DNA of 64,000 nt from Roseinatronobacter sp052379845 (lineage in GTDB: Bacteria > Pseudomonadota > Alphaproteobacteria > Rhodobacterales > Rhodobacteraceae), in the NCBI GenBank assembly GCA_052379845.1, contig JBQTCF010000021.1, one strand, 5' to 3'. The notes beneath the pieces were generated by a model. The model searched no databases. It was given only the letters and a program-made list of their open reading frames with translations, and had not been told where the DNA came from. Positions 51,086-60,075 of the stretch are shown here, piece by piece; positions within the stretch are counted from its first letter, which is position 1, and each line of letters starts with the position of its first letter. A program made the translations under genes and the position numbers.

Positions 51086-54000
51086 ATGATCATCGAGCGG
51101 CACTTTACCAATGCAGGACAAGACGCCTATGCGGCGCTGGAATTCACCACAACCGTGTCAGAGATTCGCAACCCCGACGGAACAGTGGTGTTTCGCAATG
51201 ACGCGGTAGAAGTGCCCGCCACCTGGTCGCAAGTCGCGTCTGATGTGATCGCGCAGAAATATTTCCGCAAGGCGGGTGTGCCTGCACGCCTGAAACGTGT
51301 TGCCGAAAAGGGCGTGCCGGAATTCCTGTGGCGGTCGGTGCCCGATGAAAAAGCACTGGCCGAATTGCCTGAAGATGAACGCTTCGTGGGCGAAACATCG
51401 GCCAAGCAGGTTTTTGACCGGCTGGCGGGTGCCTGGGCCTATTGGGGCTGGAAGGGCGGCTATTTCAAAACCGAGTCCGATGCGCGCGCCTATTTCGACG
51501 AAATGCGCTTCATGCTGGCCGCACAGATGGCAGCCCCCAACAGCCCGCAATGGTTCAACACCGGCCTGCATTGGGCTTACGGCATCGACGGCCCAAGCCA
51601 GGGGCATTTCTATGTAGACCCCTTCACCCATAAACTGGTGAAGTCAAAATCCAGCTATGAACACCCCCAGCCCCATGCCTGCTTCATCCAGTCTGTCAGC
51701 GATGATCTGGTCAATGAAGGCGGGATCATGGACCTGTGGGTGCGCGAAGCGCGCCTGTTCAAATATGGTTCCGGCACAGGAACCAACTTCAGCTCACTGC
51801 GTGGTGAAGGTGAGAAACTGTCGGGCGGCGGTAAATCCTCCGGGTTGATGGGTTTCCTGAAAATCGGTGATCGGGCCGCAGGCGCGATCAAGTCGGGCGG
51901 GACCACGCGCCGCGCGGCCAAGATGGTCATTTGTGACATGGACCATCCCGATATCGAGGAATTCATCAACTGGAAGGTGATCGAAGAACAAAAGGTCGCC
52001 TCGCTGGTTGCCGGTTCCAAACTGCACTCGGCGCGTCTGAATGACATTTTCGGCGCAATCCGGGCATGGGATGGCAGCACGGAGGATGCCGTTGACCCGG
52101 CAAAGAACCCCGCATTGAAGGCGGCCATCAAGGCGGCCAAAAATTCCATGATCCCCGAAACCTACACCGCGCGTGTGCTGCAATATGCCCGTCAGGGCTA
52201 TGACAGCATCGAATTCCCGACTTATGACACCGATTGGGATTCAGAAGCCTATATCACTGTGTCCGGCCAGAATTCGAACAATTCTGTGCGCGTCACAGAT
52301 GCGTTTCTGAAGGCCGTGAAGGATGATTCCGATTGGGAATTGCTGCGCCGCACCGATGGCAAACCCGCCAAAACCATCAAGGCGCGCGATCTGTGGGACC
52401 AGGTGGGTCATGCCGCATGGGCCTGCGCCGATCCGGGCATTCAGTTTCACGACACCGTCAACGCATGGCACACCTGCCCAGCAGATGGCGCGATTCGCGG
52501 GTCCAACCCGTGTAGCGAATACATGTTCCTTGATGATACGGCCTGCAACCTTGCATCCATGAACCTGCTGAAATTCTATGACAGCCATAGCTTCAACGCC
52601 GAAGGCTACATGCATGCCACCCGCCTGTGGACCATCACACTGGAAATCAGTGTGATGATGGCACAATTCCCGTCCAAGGAAATTGCGCAGCGGTCTTATG
52701 AGTTCCGCACACTGGGGCTGGGCTATGCCAATATTGGCGGATTGCTGATGAATATGGGCTTTGGCTATGATTCCGCCGAAGGCCGCGCGCTGTGCGGGGC
52801 GCTGACTGCGCTGATGACCGGCGTCAGCTATGCCACATCTGCGGAAATGGCAGCAGAACTGGGCGCGTTCCCCGGCTACAAGAAAAACGCCGATCACATG
52901 CTGCGTGTGATCCGCAACCACCGCCGCGCCGCCTATGGCGATGACAGCTATGAAGCGGTGAACGTGGCCCCTGTCGCGCTGGATGCGGCCAACTGCCCCG
53001 ATGCACGGATTGTGGACCTTGCGCGCGCCGCATGGGATGAAGCCCTGACATTGGGCAAGAAACACGGATACCGCAACGCACAATCCACCGTGATTGCGCC
53101 CACCGGCACCATCGGGCTGGTCATGGATTGCGACACCACCGGCATTGAACCCGATTTCGCATTGGTCAAGTTCAAGAAACTGGCCGGTGGCGGGTATTTC
53201 AAGATCATCAACCAGTCAGTGCCCGCCGCCCTGCGCAAACTGGGCTATAAGGAAGCGCAGATCGCTGAAATTATCGCCTATGCGGTGGGCCATGGCAGCC
53301 TTGGGCAGGCACCGGGCATCAACCATACCAGCCTTATTGGCCATGGTTTTGGCCAGGCCGAGATTGCCAAGATCGAAAAAGCCCTGCCATCAGCGTTCGA
53401 TATCCGGTTTGTGTTCAACCAATGGACCCTGGGCGAGGAATTCTGCCGCGAAACGCTGGGCATTCCGGCAGCCGAGCTGAACAACCCCGGCTTCGACCTG
53501 CTGCGCCATCTGGGCTTCACCAAGGCACAGATTGACGCCGCCAATGACCATGTCTGCGGCACCATGACACTGGAAGGCGCGCCACACCTGAAGGACGAGC
53601 ATATTTCGATCTTCGATTGTGCCAACCCTTGCGGCAAGAAAGGCAAGCGCTTCCTGTCTGTGGACAGCCATATCTACATGATGGCGGCAGCGCAGTCGTT
53701 CATTTCCGGCGCGATTTCCAAAACCATCAACATGCCCAACAGCGCCACAATCGAAGAAACGCTGGCGGCCTATGAACTCAGCTGGTCGCTGGGCATCAAG
53801 GCGAATGCGCTGTATCGGGACGGGTCCAAACTGTCGCAACCGCTGGCCGCTGCCTTGATTGACGATGATGAGGAAGCCGAGGAAATTCTGGCAAGCGGGT
53901 CCACGCAGGAAAAAGCGCAGGTTCTGGCCGAAAAGATCGTTGAGAAGATCATCATCAAGGAAGTCATTCGCCGCGACCGCGCAAAACTGCCTGAACGCCG

Positions 54001-54733
54001 CAAGGGCTATACCCAAAAAGCCGTTGTTGGCGGCCACAAAGTGTATCTGCGCACGGGCGAGTATACCGATGGCAAGCTGGGCGAGATTTTCATCGATATG
54101 CACAAGGAAGGTGCCGGCTTCCGTGCGATGATGAACAATTTTGCCATCGCTGTGTCGGTTGGTCTGCAATATGGTGTGCCGCTGGAAGAATTCGTCGATG
54201 CCTTCACCTTCACCCGGTTTGAACCGGCGGGCATGGTGCAGGGCAATGACAGCATCAAGAATGCCACGTCCATTCTGGATTACATCTTCCGCGAACTGGC
54301 TGTCAGCTATCTGGACCGCACCGATCTGGCCCATGTGAAACCCACAGGCACCAGTTTCGACGATCTGGGCGCGGGCGAACATGAAGGCGTGCGCAATGTG
54401 GCGGAACTGTCCGACGATGCCGCATCCCGTTCGCTGGAAGTGCTGCGGCAGATCAGTTCAACCGGCTATCTGCGCAAACGGCTTCCGCATGAACTGACAG
54501 TGCTGCAAGGCGGCCAATCCGTCACGGCCTATGCAACGGACCGCACCACGGCAGTGGCATTGGAAACCAGCCAGTCCGAGACCCTGACCGTCGCCACCAT
54601 GGACCCGCGCGCCAAGGCCCGCATGCAAGGCTATGAAGGCGACCCCTGCGGTGAATGCGGCAACTACACATTGGTGCGCAACGGGACATGCATGAAATGC
54701 AACACCTGCGGCGGGACGAGCGGGTGTAGCTGA
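51086..54733 (+). CDS. nrdJ: Vitamin B12-dependent ribonucleotide reductase (class II)
   Basis: NrdJ makes deoxyribonucleotides using adenosylcobalamin instead of oxygen, so it works with or without air; 1215 residues. The N-terminal third has MAAPNSPQWFNTGLHWAYGI and ESVSDD-like substrate-loop segments. The catalytic core has NPCSEYMFLDDTACNLASMNLLKF, with the active-site Cys in NPCSE. The C-terminus holds a Cys-rich domain (CGECGNYTLVRNGTCMKCNTCGGTSGC) that binds zinc and carries the reducing cysteines. AGGCAG precedes the ATG. It appears to be a single complete gene. Regulation through NrdR is suggested by the upstream box. Confidence 0.97.
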   Translation: MIIERHFTNAGQDAYAALEFTTTVSEIRNPDGTVVFRNDAVEVPATWSQVASDVIAQKYFRKAGVPARLKRVAEKGVPEFLWRSVPDEKALAELPEDERFVGETSAKQVFDRLAGAWAYWGWKGGYFKTESDARAYFDEMRFMLAAQMAAPNSPQWFNTGLHWAYGIDGPSQGHFYVDPFTHKLVKSKSSYEHPQPHACFIQSVSDDLVNEGGIMDLWVREARLFKYGSGTGTNFSSLRGEGEKLSGGGKSSGLMGFLKIGDRAAGAIKSGGTTRRAAKMVICDMDHPDIEEFINWKVIEEQKVASLVAGSKLHSARLNDIFGAIRAWDGSTEDAVDPAKNPALKAAIKAAKNSMIPETYTARVLQYARQGYDSIEFPTYDTDWDSEAYITVSGQNSNNSVRVTDAFLKAVKDDSDWELLRRTDGKPAKTIKARDLWDQVGHAAWACADPGIQFHDTVNAWHTCPADGAIRGSNPCSEYMFLDDTACNLASMNLLKFYDSHSFNAEGYMHATRLWTITLEISVMMAQFPSKEIAQRSYEFRTLGLGYANIGGLLMNMGFGYDSAEGRALCGALTALMTGVSYATSAEMAAELGAFPGYKKNADHMLRVIRNHRRAAYGDDSYEAVNVAPVALDAANCPDARIVDLARAAWDEALTLGKKHGYRNAQSTVIAPTGTIGLVMDCDTTGIEPDFALVKFKKLAGGGYFKIINQSVPAALRKLGYKEAQIAEIIAYAVGHGSLGQAPGINHTSLIGHGFGQAEIAKIEKALPSAFDIRFVFNQWTLGEEFCRETLGIPAAELNNPGFDLLRHLGFTKAQIDAANDHVCGTMTLEGAPHLKDEHISIFDCANPCGKKGKRFLSVDSHIYMMAAAQSFISGAISKTINMPNSATIEETLAAYELSWSLGIKANALYRDGSKLSQPLAAALIDDDEEAEEILASGSTQEKAQVLAEKIVEKIIIKEVIRRDRAKLPERRKGYTQKAVVGGHKVYLRTGEYTDGKLGEIFIDMHKEGAGFRAMMNNFAIAVSVGLQYGVPLEEFVDAFTFTRFEPAGMVQGNDSIKNATSILDYIFRELAVSYLDRTDLAHVKPTGTSFDDLGAGEHEGVRNVAELSDDAASRSLEVLRQISSTGYLRKRLPHELTVLQGGQSVTAYATDRTTAVALETSQSETLTVATMDPRAKARMQGYEGDPCGECGNYTLVRNGTCMKCNTCGGTSGCS

Positions 54734-54740
54734 GGAGGAC

Positions 54741-54848
54741 ATGAAAATGATTGTGTCAGATTTCGGAATTTTGTACGAAATTTCGAAATTGCGGCGAAAA
54801 ATAATGCGGGGAAAATCCTCAATTTGTGAAGCAATATCAACGTCTTGA
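54741..54848 (+). CDS. Possible 35-residue peptide after nrdJ
   Basis: An ATG at 54741 is preceded at the right distance by GAGGAGG, itself overlapping the nrdJ stop. The frame runs 35 codons (MKMIVSDFGILYEISKLRRK, then a basic stretch and ICEAIST). The codons are unusually AT-rich for this genome and include repeated GAAATT/CGAAAT. I do not recognise it. It may be a chance frame, a leader peptide, or a small host or island protein. Evidence for translation is only the strong ribosome site. Confidence 0.3.
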   Translation: MKMIVSDFGILYEISKLRRKIMRGKSSICEAISTS

Positions 54849-54895
54849 ATTGGATTTCTTCACTCCGGGGCCTTGTTTTCCGGCAAAATACCCCA

Positions 54896-54919
54896 GCGGG
54901 CGGAGGCAACTCCGCCCGC
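54896..54919 (+). terminator. Terminator-like hairpin downstream of nrdJ
   Basis: GCGGGCGGAG and CTCCGCCCGC form a perfect ten-base stem around the tetraloop GCAA, followed by TTTGCC. The T-run is weak, but the stem is very stable. It would end the nrdJ transcript before the decayed island. Confidence 0.7.
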
Positions 54920-55019
54920 TTTGCCATTCCGGCGGCGATACCCCCCCCGGAACGGTTGGGGCCGGCCATCTGATGCTGTAAGATCGGCTGCGATTCCAAC
55001 AAACAGGTCAAGTTTTCCG

Positions 55020-55505
55020 GTGAAACTCCATTTCCAATCCGACGAGACTTTCGTCAGTTTCGTGAGCCGCTCGGCGCGATCCTTCGGGCTGTCCGGTGCC
55101 GAGGATTTGGTCCGGGATGTCGGGGTTTCGCTTGGGTCTTTTCACAAAGGGCATCGGGACACGATCACGAAGGTCGCCAAGGTGCTGGGGGTCGATCCAG
55201 AACTGGCATTCGCCCAAAGCTTCCGACGCATCGACGCCCAGAATACAAAGTTGTTGAATATGACCCTGCGGGAAAAGCGGCTCCTGCGGGGGAAGTTGCG
55301 GGTCTGTCCGGCTTGTCTGCGGTCAGACATCGGTCCGGAATTGACCGAAACGACAGCCTTTAACGCGTATGCCCGGATGGCATGGTCGATCGCCCCTTTC
55401 AAGGTTTGCCCGATACATCGCCTTTTCCTTGTCGACCCACCCGAAGCCGGGGTCAATCATGAGTTCAACCGAACCTGGAAACTGTTGATTGTCACCGAGA
55501 ACTGA
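55020..55505 (+). pseudogene. tniQ fragment (TnsD/TniQ-family, truncated)
   Basis: This is the N-terminal part of a TniQ-family protein, the target-site subunit of Tn5053/Tn7-like transposons. It reads from a GTG at 55020 with weak AGGTCAAG upstream (KLHFQSDETFVSFVSRSARSFG). The TniQ zinc signature is visible as VCPACLRSDIG followed by WSIAPFKVCPIHRLFLVDPP. The reading frame is cut at about residue 155 by the left end of the IS21-type element and then ends at a stop inside it. No TnsC, transposase or cargo partner is present, so this is a decayed remnant. Confidence 0.7.
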
Positions 55506-55531
55506 CCCACCCGGTTATTATGTTCTGCGTG

Positions 55532-56264
55532 TCATGTTGGGGTCAATGCTGGTGTTTCCTTCCGTTTCTTTTTTGCCGTTTCGGAGCTGGCCTTGAAGCG
55601 GTAGCTGTCGTTGCCAGTCTCCAAAATGTGGCAGCGATGGGTGAGGCGCTCGAGAAGCGCGGTGGTCATCTTGGCGTCACCAAAGACGCTCGCCCATTCG
55701 CTGAAGCTCAGGTTGGTGGTGATGATGACGCTGGTGCGCTCGTAGAGTTTGGCTCGAGAAGATGGAGTGAGGAGGATCAGGAATTGATCCGGGCGTGAAG
55801 GGGAAAAGCAAATTATCCGGGGGATGATTTGCCCCCGAACGCAATTCCCCGACGAACCAAGGCCCCGCCAGAGGCGCTGAATGGCAAGTATCCCAGCTCG
55901 TCCAGGATCACCAAGTCGGTTTTGACCAGCGCCTCGGCGATCTTCCCGGCCTTGCCCTGGGCTTTTTCCTGTTCCAGCGCGTTGACCAGTTCGACCGTCG
56001 AGAAGAAGCGCACGCGCTTACGATGATGCTCGATGGCCTGAATGCCGAGGGTCACGCCAAAGGCGTGCTTCCAGCACGACCGCAACATGGGATTTCCCTG
56101 TTCCCGGCCCCCCGATCAGCACCACATTCTCAGCCCCATCCAGGAACTCACAGCGATGGAGCTGGCGGACCAAGCCTTCACGGATGTCGCTGGCGGTAAA
56201 ATCATATCCCGAGAGGTCCTTGTAAGCCGGAAGTGAGACGACTTCTTCAACAGCCCCCCCCCGG
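55532..56264 (-). pseudogene. istB: istB remnant (IS21 helper ATPase)
   Basis: This codes for the ATPase that helps the IS21 transposase, in broken form. The N-terminal part reads AYKDLSGYDFTASDIREGLVRQLHRCEFLDGAENVVLIGGPGTGKSHVA, including Walker A GGPGTGKS. A frameshift follows near 56080, after which the correct sequence resumes (GIQAIEHHRKRVRFFSTVELVNALEQEKAQGKAGKIAEALVKTDLVILDELGYLPFSASGGAL, Walker B LVILDE). About 92 foreign bases at 55765-55856 then interrupt it, before the conserved C-terminal end (YERTSVIITTNLSFSEWASVFGDAKMTTALLERLTHRCHIL). It cannot make a normal protein. Confidence 0.8.
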
Positions 56265-56265
56265 A

Positions 56266-56634
56266 TCAATTTCTGGCCCGGCCCATACGCACAAAGGCCG
56301 CGACGCGCTCGTAGGATCCGTCATATCAAAGCCCCACGAGCTCTTCATACATCTCCTTCGCAGTGCGGCGATCCTTACGCGTCTTGCGCTGGTTGGCCAC
56401 AAGCCAGTCTGTCAGCCGCGCCGCGTATGGATCGATCTTGCTTGGGCGATCAGGTGTCTGAAACTTGGGCTCGACGATCCCCTCCCGCAGATACCTCTTG
56501 ATCTCTCAGCCGTCGGTCTGGAACCGATGGCGACCAACGGCTTCGATCCGCGATACGCCCGTCCGCCGTGCGATCTCGCGAATGGGCATCTCGTCCCGCA
56601 ACGCCCATTTCCGAATAATCCTCAAAAATCCCAT
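56266..56634 (-). pseudogene. istA: istA remnant (IS21 transposase, N-terminal part)
   Basis: The reading frame opens MGFLRIIRKWALRDEMPIREIARRTGVSR, the N-terminal helix-turn-helix of the IstA DDE transposase. It then meets an in-frame TGA, continues EIKRYLREGIVEPKFQTPDRPSKIDPYAARLTDWLVANQRKTRKDRRTAKEMYEEL, and hits two more stops. It joins the start of istB directly, so the catalytic DDE core is gone. This is a dead transposase gene. Confidence 0.8.
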
Positions 56635-56747
56635 GTCTATCACTCCCAAAGCCCCCGACTGCTTTGCGCAGGGGCAAGGTTGCACATGGGTCAATTCTCA
56701 ATGACAATCTCTGCTGTTGCCGGGTCAGGTCTCAGTGACAATCAACA

Positions 56748-57407
56748 CCCGGCGAAACGCAAGCGGAAGGATCACTCGTTCCCAGACACATAAAAACAAG
56801 GCTCGAACGTCTGTTTGCATCTCCGGGTGCAGGGTCGGATCACGCGGTCGCGGTCACATGCCAAAGGCTGAATTGGCTGATGTTCATAGACCCGGAATGG
56901 ACCGAGCGACGCTTGATCCCATTGCTTGCCTTCGATCATCCAGCCGCAGAACCCGCATGGAACGGGTTCTTGCACTCTGGTAGGGTCCCAATTTCTCCAC
57001 TCGCAGTATTGATCAAACCCCTGTTGGTCGATGTTTTTCCATGGGTGGAAGGTTTTTCATGGGACCGCGACCTTGCAAAGATTGCAGCCGAGTGGCTTGG
57101 CTGGATGCGGATTTTTCAACCCGATGAACCAGCAGGGTTGACCCGATCGGAAATGCGTTCCGCCCTGCGCTCCATGTCAGACAGCACAAGAAACCGCTTC
57201 ATCTTCTGGCTGGGGCGCGTGGGGCAGAAAAATGAAATAGGCTGGGCGGAGCTTGTCGTGCCGTTCATAGAAAATGAATGGCAGCACGAGAAATTAATAT
57301 ATCTTGTGGAAGCCGCACCACGCACCACAAGATGCGGAAGCTCCACGAGTGACGGCGAAATCTTTGCCCGATTTCGTGCTAACTTAACCCCGATTTACAA
57401 ACACTAG
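56748..57407 (+). pseudogene. C-terminal fragment of a large protein, SIR2/DUF4020-like
   Basis: The frame is open from the right end of the IS element, so the N-terminal part of this protein is missing. The sequence (RLNWLMFIDPEWTERRLIPLLAFDHPAAEPAWNGFLHSG, then KPLLVDVFPWVEGFSWDRDLAKIAAEWLGWMRIFQPDEPAGLTRSEMRSALRSMSDSTRNRFIFWLGRVGQKNEIGW) resembles, from memory, the C-terminal DUF4020 domain of SIR2-type anti-phage proteins. After GWAELVVPFIENEW the sequence becomes unnatural (QHEKLIYLVEAAPRTT), so the far end is probably lost as well. It ends four bases inside the next gene. Identification is tentative. Confidence 0.5.
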
Positions 57408-57715
57408 TGCGTCCAGACCTGCCTGCGGTTGGTGGCGAAATTATCGCCATAGCCGCCGGGACGCAGGTTTGGACGTCGGGTTTTCGGTTCGATGACGTTA
57501 AATTCAATTCCATGTGCGCGTGCGTAAGCTTCTGCGTCGTCACGGTTGTCAAAACGCAGTTTCACCTGTGCGTCCATATCTCCCGAACTGGTCCAGCCCA
57601 TAAGCGGGTCGATCTTGCGCGCCTGCGCAGGTGAGAATTCCAGCACCCACTGATGGGTTTTGGCCGTGCCGGACTGCATGGCATTGCGGGCAGGGCGGTA
57701 AATACGGGCACGCAT
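57404..57715 (-). CDS. NDUFS4-like complex I accessory protein
   Basis: This 103-residue protein belongs to the ETC complex I subunit (NDUFS4/18-kDa) family, an alphaproteobacterial accessory subunit of NADH:quinone oxidoreductase. The family core is visible: ARIYRPARNAMQSGTAKTHQWVLEFSPAQARKIDPLMGWTSSGDMDAQVKLRFDNRDDAEAYARAHG, ending with KPNYGDNF-like residues (RPGGYGDNFATNRRQVWTH). AAGAGGTTTGCC precedes the start. It is divergent from rplO; the nuo operon is elsewhere. It is not damaged by the neighbouring island. Confidence 0.9.
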   Translation of the reverse strand: MRARIYRPARNAMQSGTAKTHQWVLEFSPAQARKIDPLMGWTSSGDMDAQVKLRFDNRDDAEAYARAHGIEFNVIEPKTRRPNLRPGGYGDNFATNRRQVWTH

Positions 57716-57983
57716 GGCAAACCTCTTGTTTTGACGCCTGTTATATGCGCGAAACCGGGCCACGATGCAAGCATGGACGCGGCCCGCCGCACATATGTGC
57801 AGTGCAGGTATTAAAGCGCAGCCCTCCGCAAGATAGAACCTGGCGTTGGCCGTTCGGGCCGACCCCAGCTTTCTGACCGCATGCAGGCACATAAGCTGCG
57901 CGACAAGGCATATCCCGGACCACAGCCCGGCCTGTGCGCCTCGGGCCACCGGAATCTCAATCTGCCCGAGATGTGAGAGTGAC

Positions 57984-58012
57984 TTGAAACACCCCCGCAA
58001 CCTGTCTATACG
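57984..58012 (+). promoter_or_regulatory. Sigma70-type promoter for rplO operon
   Basis: TTGAAA (57984-57989) and TATACG (58007-58012) are exactly 17 bases apart, about 95 bases before the rplO start. This would give rplO-secY-adk their own transcript, consistent with the absence of the usual upstream ribosomal genes. The rest of 57716-58105 shows no gene. Confidence 0.6.
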
Positions 58013-58105
58013 CCCCGCAGGGGTTTTTGCCCCGGTATTTTATACGCAACGCCGCGTGGCCCTGATTCGTCGCTGACGGGGCTTTCCGGCAAAGGAGATG
58101 GCGAC

Positions 58106-58597
58106 ATGAAACTGAATGAACTTCGTGACAATCCAGGCGCAACCAAGAAACGCATGCGCGTTGGCCGTGGCCCCGGTTCGGGCAAGGGTAAAATGGGTGG
58201 CCGTGGTATCAAGGGCCAGAATTCGCGTTCCGGTGTGGCGATCAAGTCGTATGAAGGCGGCCAGATGCCACTTTATATGCGTCTGCCCAAGCGCGGCTTC
58301 AACAAGCCAAACCGCAAGGCTTTTGCTGTGGTCAACCTTGGCCTGATCGAAAAATTCATCACTGAAGGCAAGCTGGACGCCAGCGCCACCATCACCGAAG
58401 ATGCGCTGATCGCATCCGGTCTGGTGCGTCGCAAGCGTGACGGCGTGCGCGTTCTGGCCAAAGGCGAGATCAGCACGAAGATCAATCTGCAGGTAACGGG
58501 CGTGTCCAAAACAGCGCAGGATGCTGTCGAAAAAGCTGGCGGAACGGTCGAAATTCTGACGCCCGCACCGAAAAAGGACGCGGCGGCAGCCGAATAA
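58106..58597 (+). CDS. rplO: 50S ribosomal protein L15
   Basis: L15 assembles late into the large ribosomal subunit. The 163-residue protein opens with MKLNELRDNPGATKKRMRVGRGPGSGKGKMGGRGIKGQNSRSG, the hallmark Gly/Arg/Lys-rich start, and carries an Ala/Lys-rich tail. AAAGGAG lies before the ATG. Normally rpsE-rpmD precede it in the spc operon; here the gene upstream is divergent, so rplO leads a new transcription unit. Confidence 0.97.
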   Translation: MKLNELRDNPGATKKRMRVGRGPGSGKGKMGGRGIKGQNSRSGVAIKSYEGGQMPLYMRLPKRGFNKPNRKAFAVVNLGLIEKFITEGKLDASATITEDALIASGLVRRKRDGVRVLAKGEISTKINLQVTGVSKTAQDAVEKAGGTVEILTPAPKKDAAAAE

Positions 58598-58701
58598 TGG
58601 TTGTGACCGGCGCTTGCGCCGCTTACATCACCCCATAGGGTTTTCGCGCCGCCGACCGGGACCCCGGTCCGGCGGCGCTGACATGTAAGAGAGAGACGAG
58701 C

Positions 58702-60075
58702 ATGGCATCTGCTGCTGACAAACTCGCGGCCAATACAAGCTGGGGGGCGCTGGCGAAGGCGACCGACCTGCGCAAACGCATCTTTTTCGCGCTGGGGCTG
58801 CTGATCGTCTATCGCATCGGCACCTATATTCCGGTTCCCGGCATTGACGGTCTGGCCTTGCGGGAATTCATGGATGAAGCGGCGGCGGGCATCGGCGGCA
58901 TGCTGAACATGTTCACCGGCGGCGCCATCAGCCGTATGGGTATTTTTGCGCTGGGGATCATGCCCTATATCTCGGCCGCCATTATCGTGCAGCTTGTCGG
59001 CGCGATGTATGAGCCGTGGAAACAGCTTAAAAAAGAAGGCGAGATGGGGCGGCGCAAGCTGAACCAGTATACCCGCTATCTGACAGTGCTGTTGGCGCTG
59101 GGGCAATCCTACGGTCTGGCCGTGTCGCTGGAAGCAGGCGATCTGGCCACTGATCCGGGCTGGTTTTTCCGTGCGGCAGTGGTCATCACGCTGGTGGGCG
59201 GCACCATGTTCCTGATGTGGTTGGGCGAACAGATCACCGAACGCGGCATTGGTAACGGTATTTCACTGATCATTTTCGTAGGCATTATCGCGGAAATTCC
59301 CGCTGCACTGGCCCAATTCCTAAGTCAGGGGCGGTCGGGGGACATTTCGCCCGCGGTGATTATTGGTGTCGTGGTCATGATGGTTGCAGTGATTGCCTTC
59401 GTGGTGTTCATGGAACGCGCCATCCGCAAGATCACAATCCAGTATCCACGCCGTCAGGTCGGGATGAAAGTGTTTGATGGCGGGCAATCCCACCTGCCGA
59501 TCAAGGTGAACCCCGCAAACGTGATTCCCGCAATCTTTGCATCCTCGCTGCTGTTGCTGCCGACAACCGTTGCAACATTCTCGGGGAATTCGCAAAGTGA
59601 ACTTATGGCCACAGTGTTGGCCTATTTCGGCCCCGGCCAGCCCGCCTATCTGCTGTTCTTTACGGCGATGATCATTTTCTTCACGTTCTTTTACACGCAA
59701 AACGTGTCCTTCAAGACCGATGATGTGGCCGAGAACCTGAAGAACCAGAACGGGTTTATTCCCGGAATCCGCCCCGGTAAACGCACGCAGGATTATCTGG
59801 ATTATGTGGTCACGCGGCTTGTCACAGTTGGGTCCATCTATCTGGCGGCGGTCTGTCTGCTTCCTGAAATTCTGCGCGGGCAACTGGCGATTCCGTTTTA
59901 TTTTGGCGGCACATCCGTTCTGATTGTGGTGTCGGTGACGATGGATACAATCAACCGTGTGCAATCGCATTTGCTTGCGCATCAATATGAGGGGCTGCTT
60001 GAAAAATCGCAGTTGCGCGGCAAGGGCAAGCGGCGCGGCACCACTGGCAAACCGAAGGCACCGGCACGGCGATGA
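58702..60075 (+). CDS. secY: Preprotein translocase subunit SecY
   Basis: SecY is the channel-forming core of the Sec translocase in the cytoplasmic membrane; 457 residues with ten membrane segments. Family sequence includes RIFFALGLLIVYRIGTYIPVPGIDG near the start, the plug region GGAISRMGIFALGIMPYISAAIIVQL, GEQITERGIGNGISLIIFVGIIAEIP, and TFFYTQNVSF with DVAENLKNQNGFIPGIRPGKRT near the C-terminus. Its stop overlaps the adk start (ATGA). AGAGAGACG lies before the ATG. Complete and undamaged. Confidence 0.98.
   Translation: MASAADKLAANTSWGALAKATDLRKRIFFALGLLIVYRIGTYIPVPGIDGLALREFMDEAAAGIGGMLNMFTGGAISRMGIFALGIMPYISAAIIVQLVGAMYEPWKQLKKEGEMGRRKLNQYTRYLTVLLALGQSYGLAVSLEAGDLATDPGWFFRAAVVITLVGGTMFLMWLGEQITERGIGNGISLIIFVGIIAEIPAALAQFLSQGRSGDISPAVIIGVVVMMVAVIAFVVFMERAIRKITIQYPRRQVGMKVFDGGQSHLPIKVNPANVIPAIFASSLLLLPTTVATFSGNSQSELMATVLAYFGPGQPAYLLFFTAMIIFFTFFYTQNVSFKTDDVAENLKNQNGFIPGIRPGKRTQDYLDYVVTRLVTVGSIYLAAVCLLPEILRGQLAIPFYFGGTSVLIVVSVTMDTINRVQSHLLAHQYEGLLEKSQLRGKGKRRGTTGKPKAPARR

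Larger units (their letters stand above)
55483..56747 (-). mobile_element. IS21-family element, internally deleted
   Basis: The element is bounded by inverted ends TGTTGATTGTCAC-(C/T)-GAGA-(A/C)-CTGACCC, 24 of 26 matching, at 55483 and ending at 56747. A second such terminal repeat sits further in on the right (ATTGTCATTGAGAATTGACCC). It is only 1,265 bp; a full IS21 element is about twice as long. The missing part is most of istA. I see no target-site duplication, and the flanking DNA on the two sides belongs to different genes, so the element probably mediated a deletion. Confidence 0.8.

Noticed and set aside
50761..51201. Open frame of 146 codons across the tRNA-nrdJ gap
   Set aside because: It overlaps the start of nrdJ in another frame, covers the NrdR-like box and hairpins, and has no convincing ribosome site.
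55520..55798. Plus-strand open frame of 92 codons at the left side of the IS element
   Set aside because: It is the complement of the conserved C-terminal istB sequence (TNLSFSEW, LTHRCHIL), so the minus strand is the ancestral coding strand.
55476..56754. Target-site duplication around the IS21-type element
   Set aside because: The bases on the two sides (GGAAAC and CCCGGC) do not match over 4-8 bases, so no duplication is claimed.
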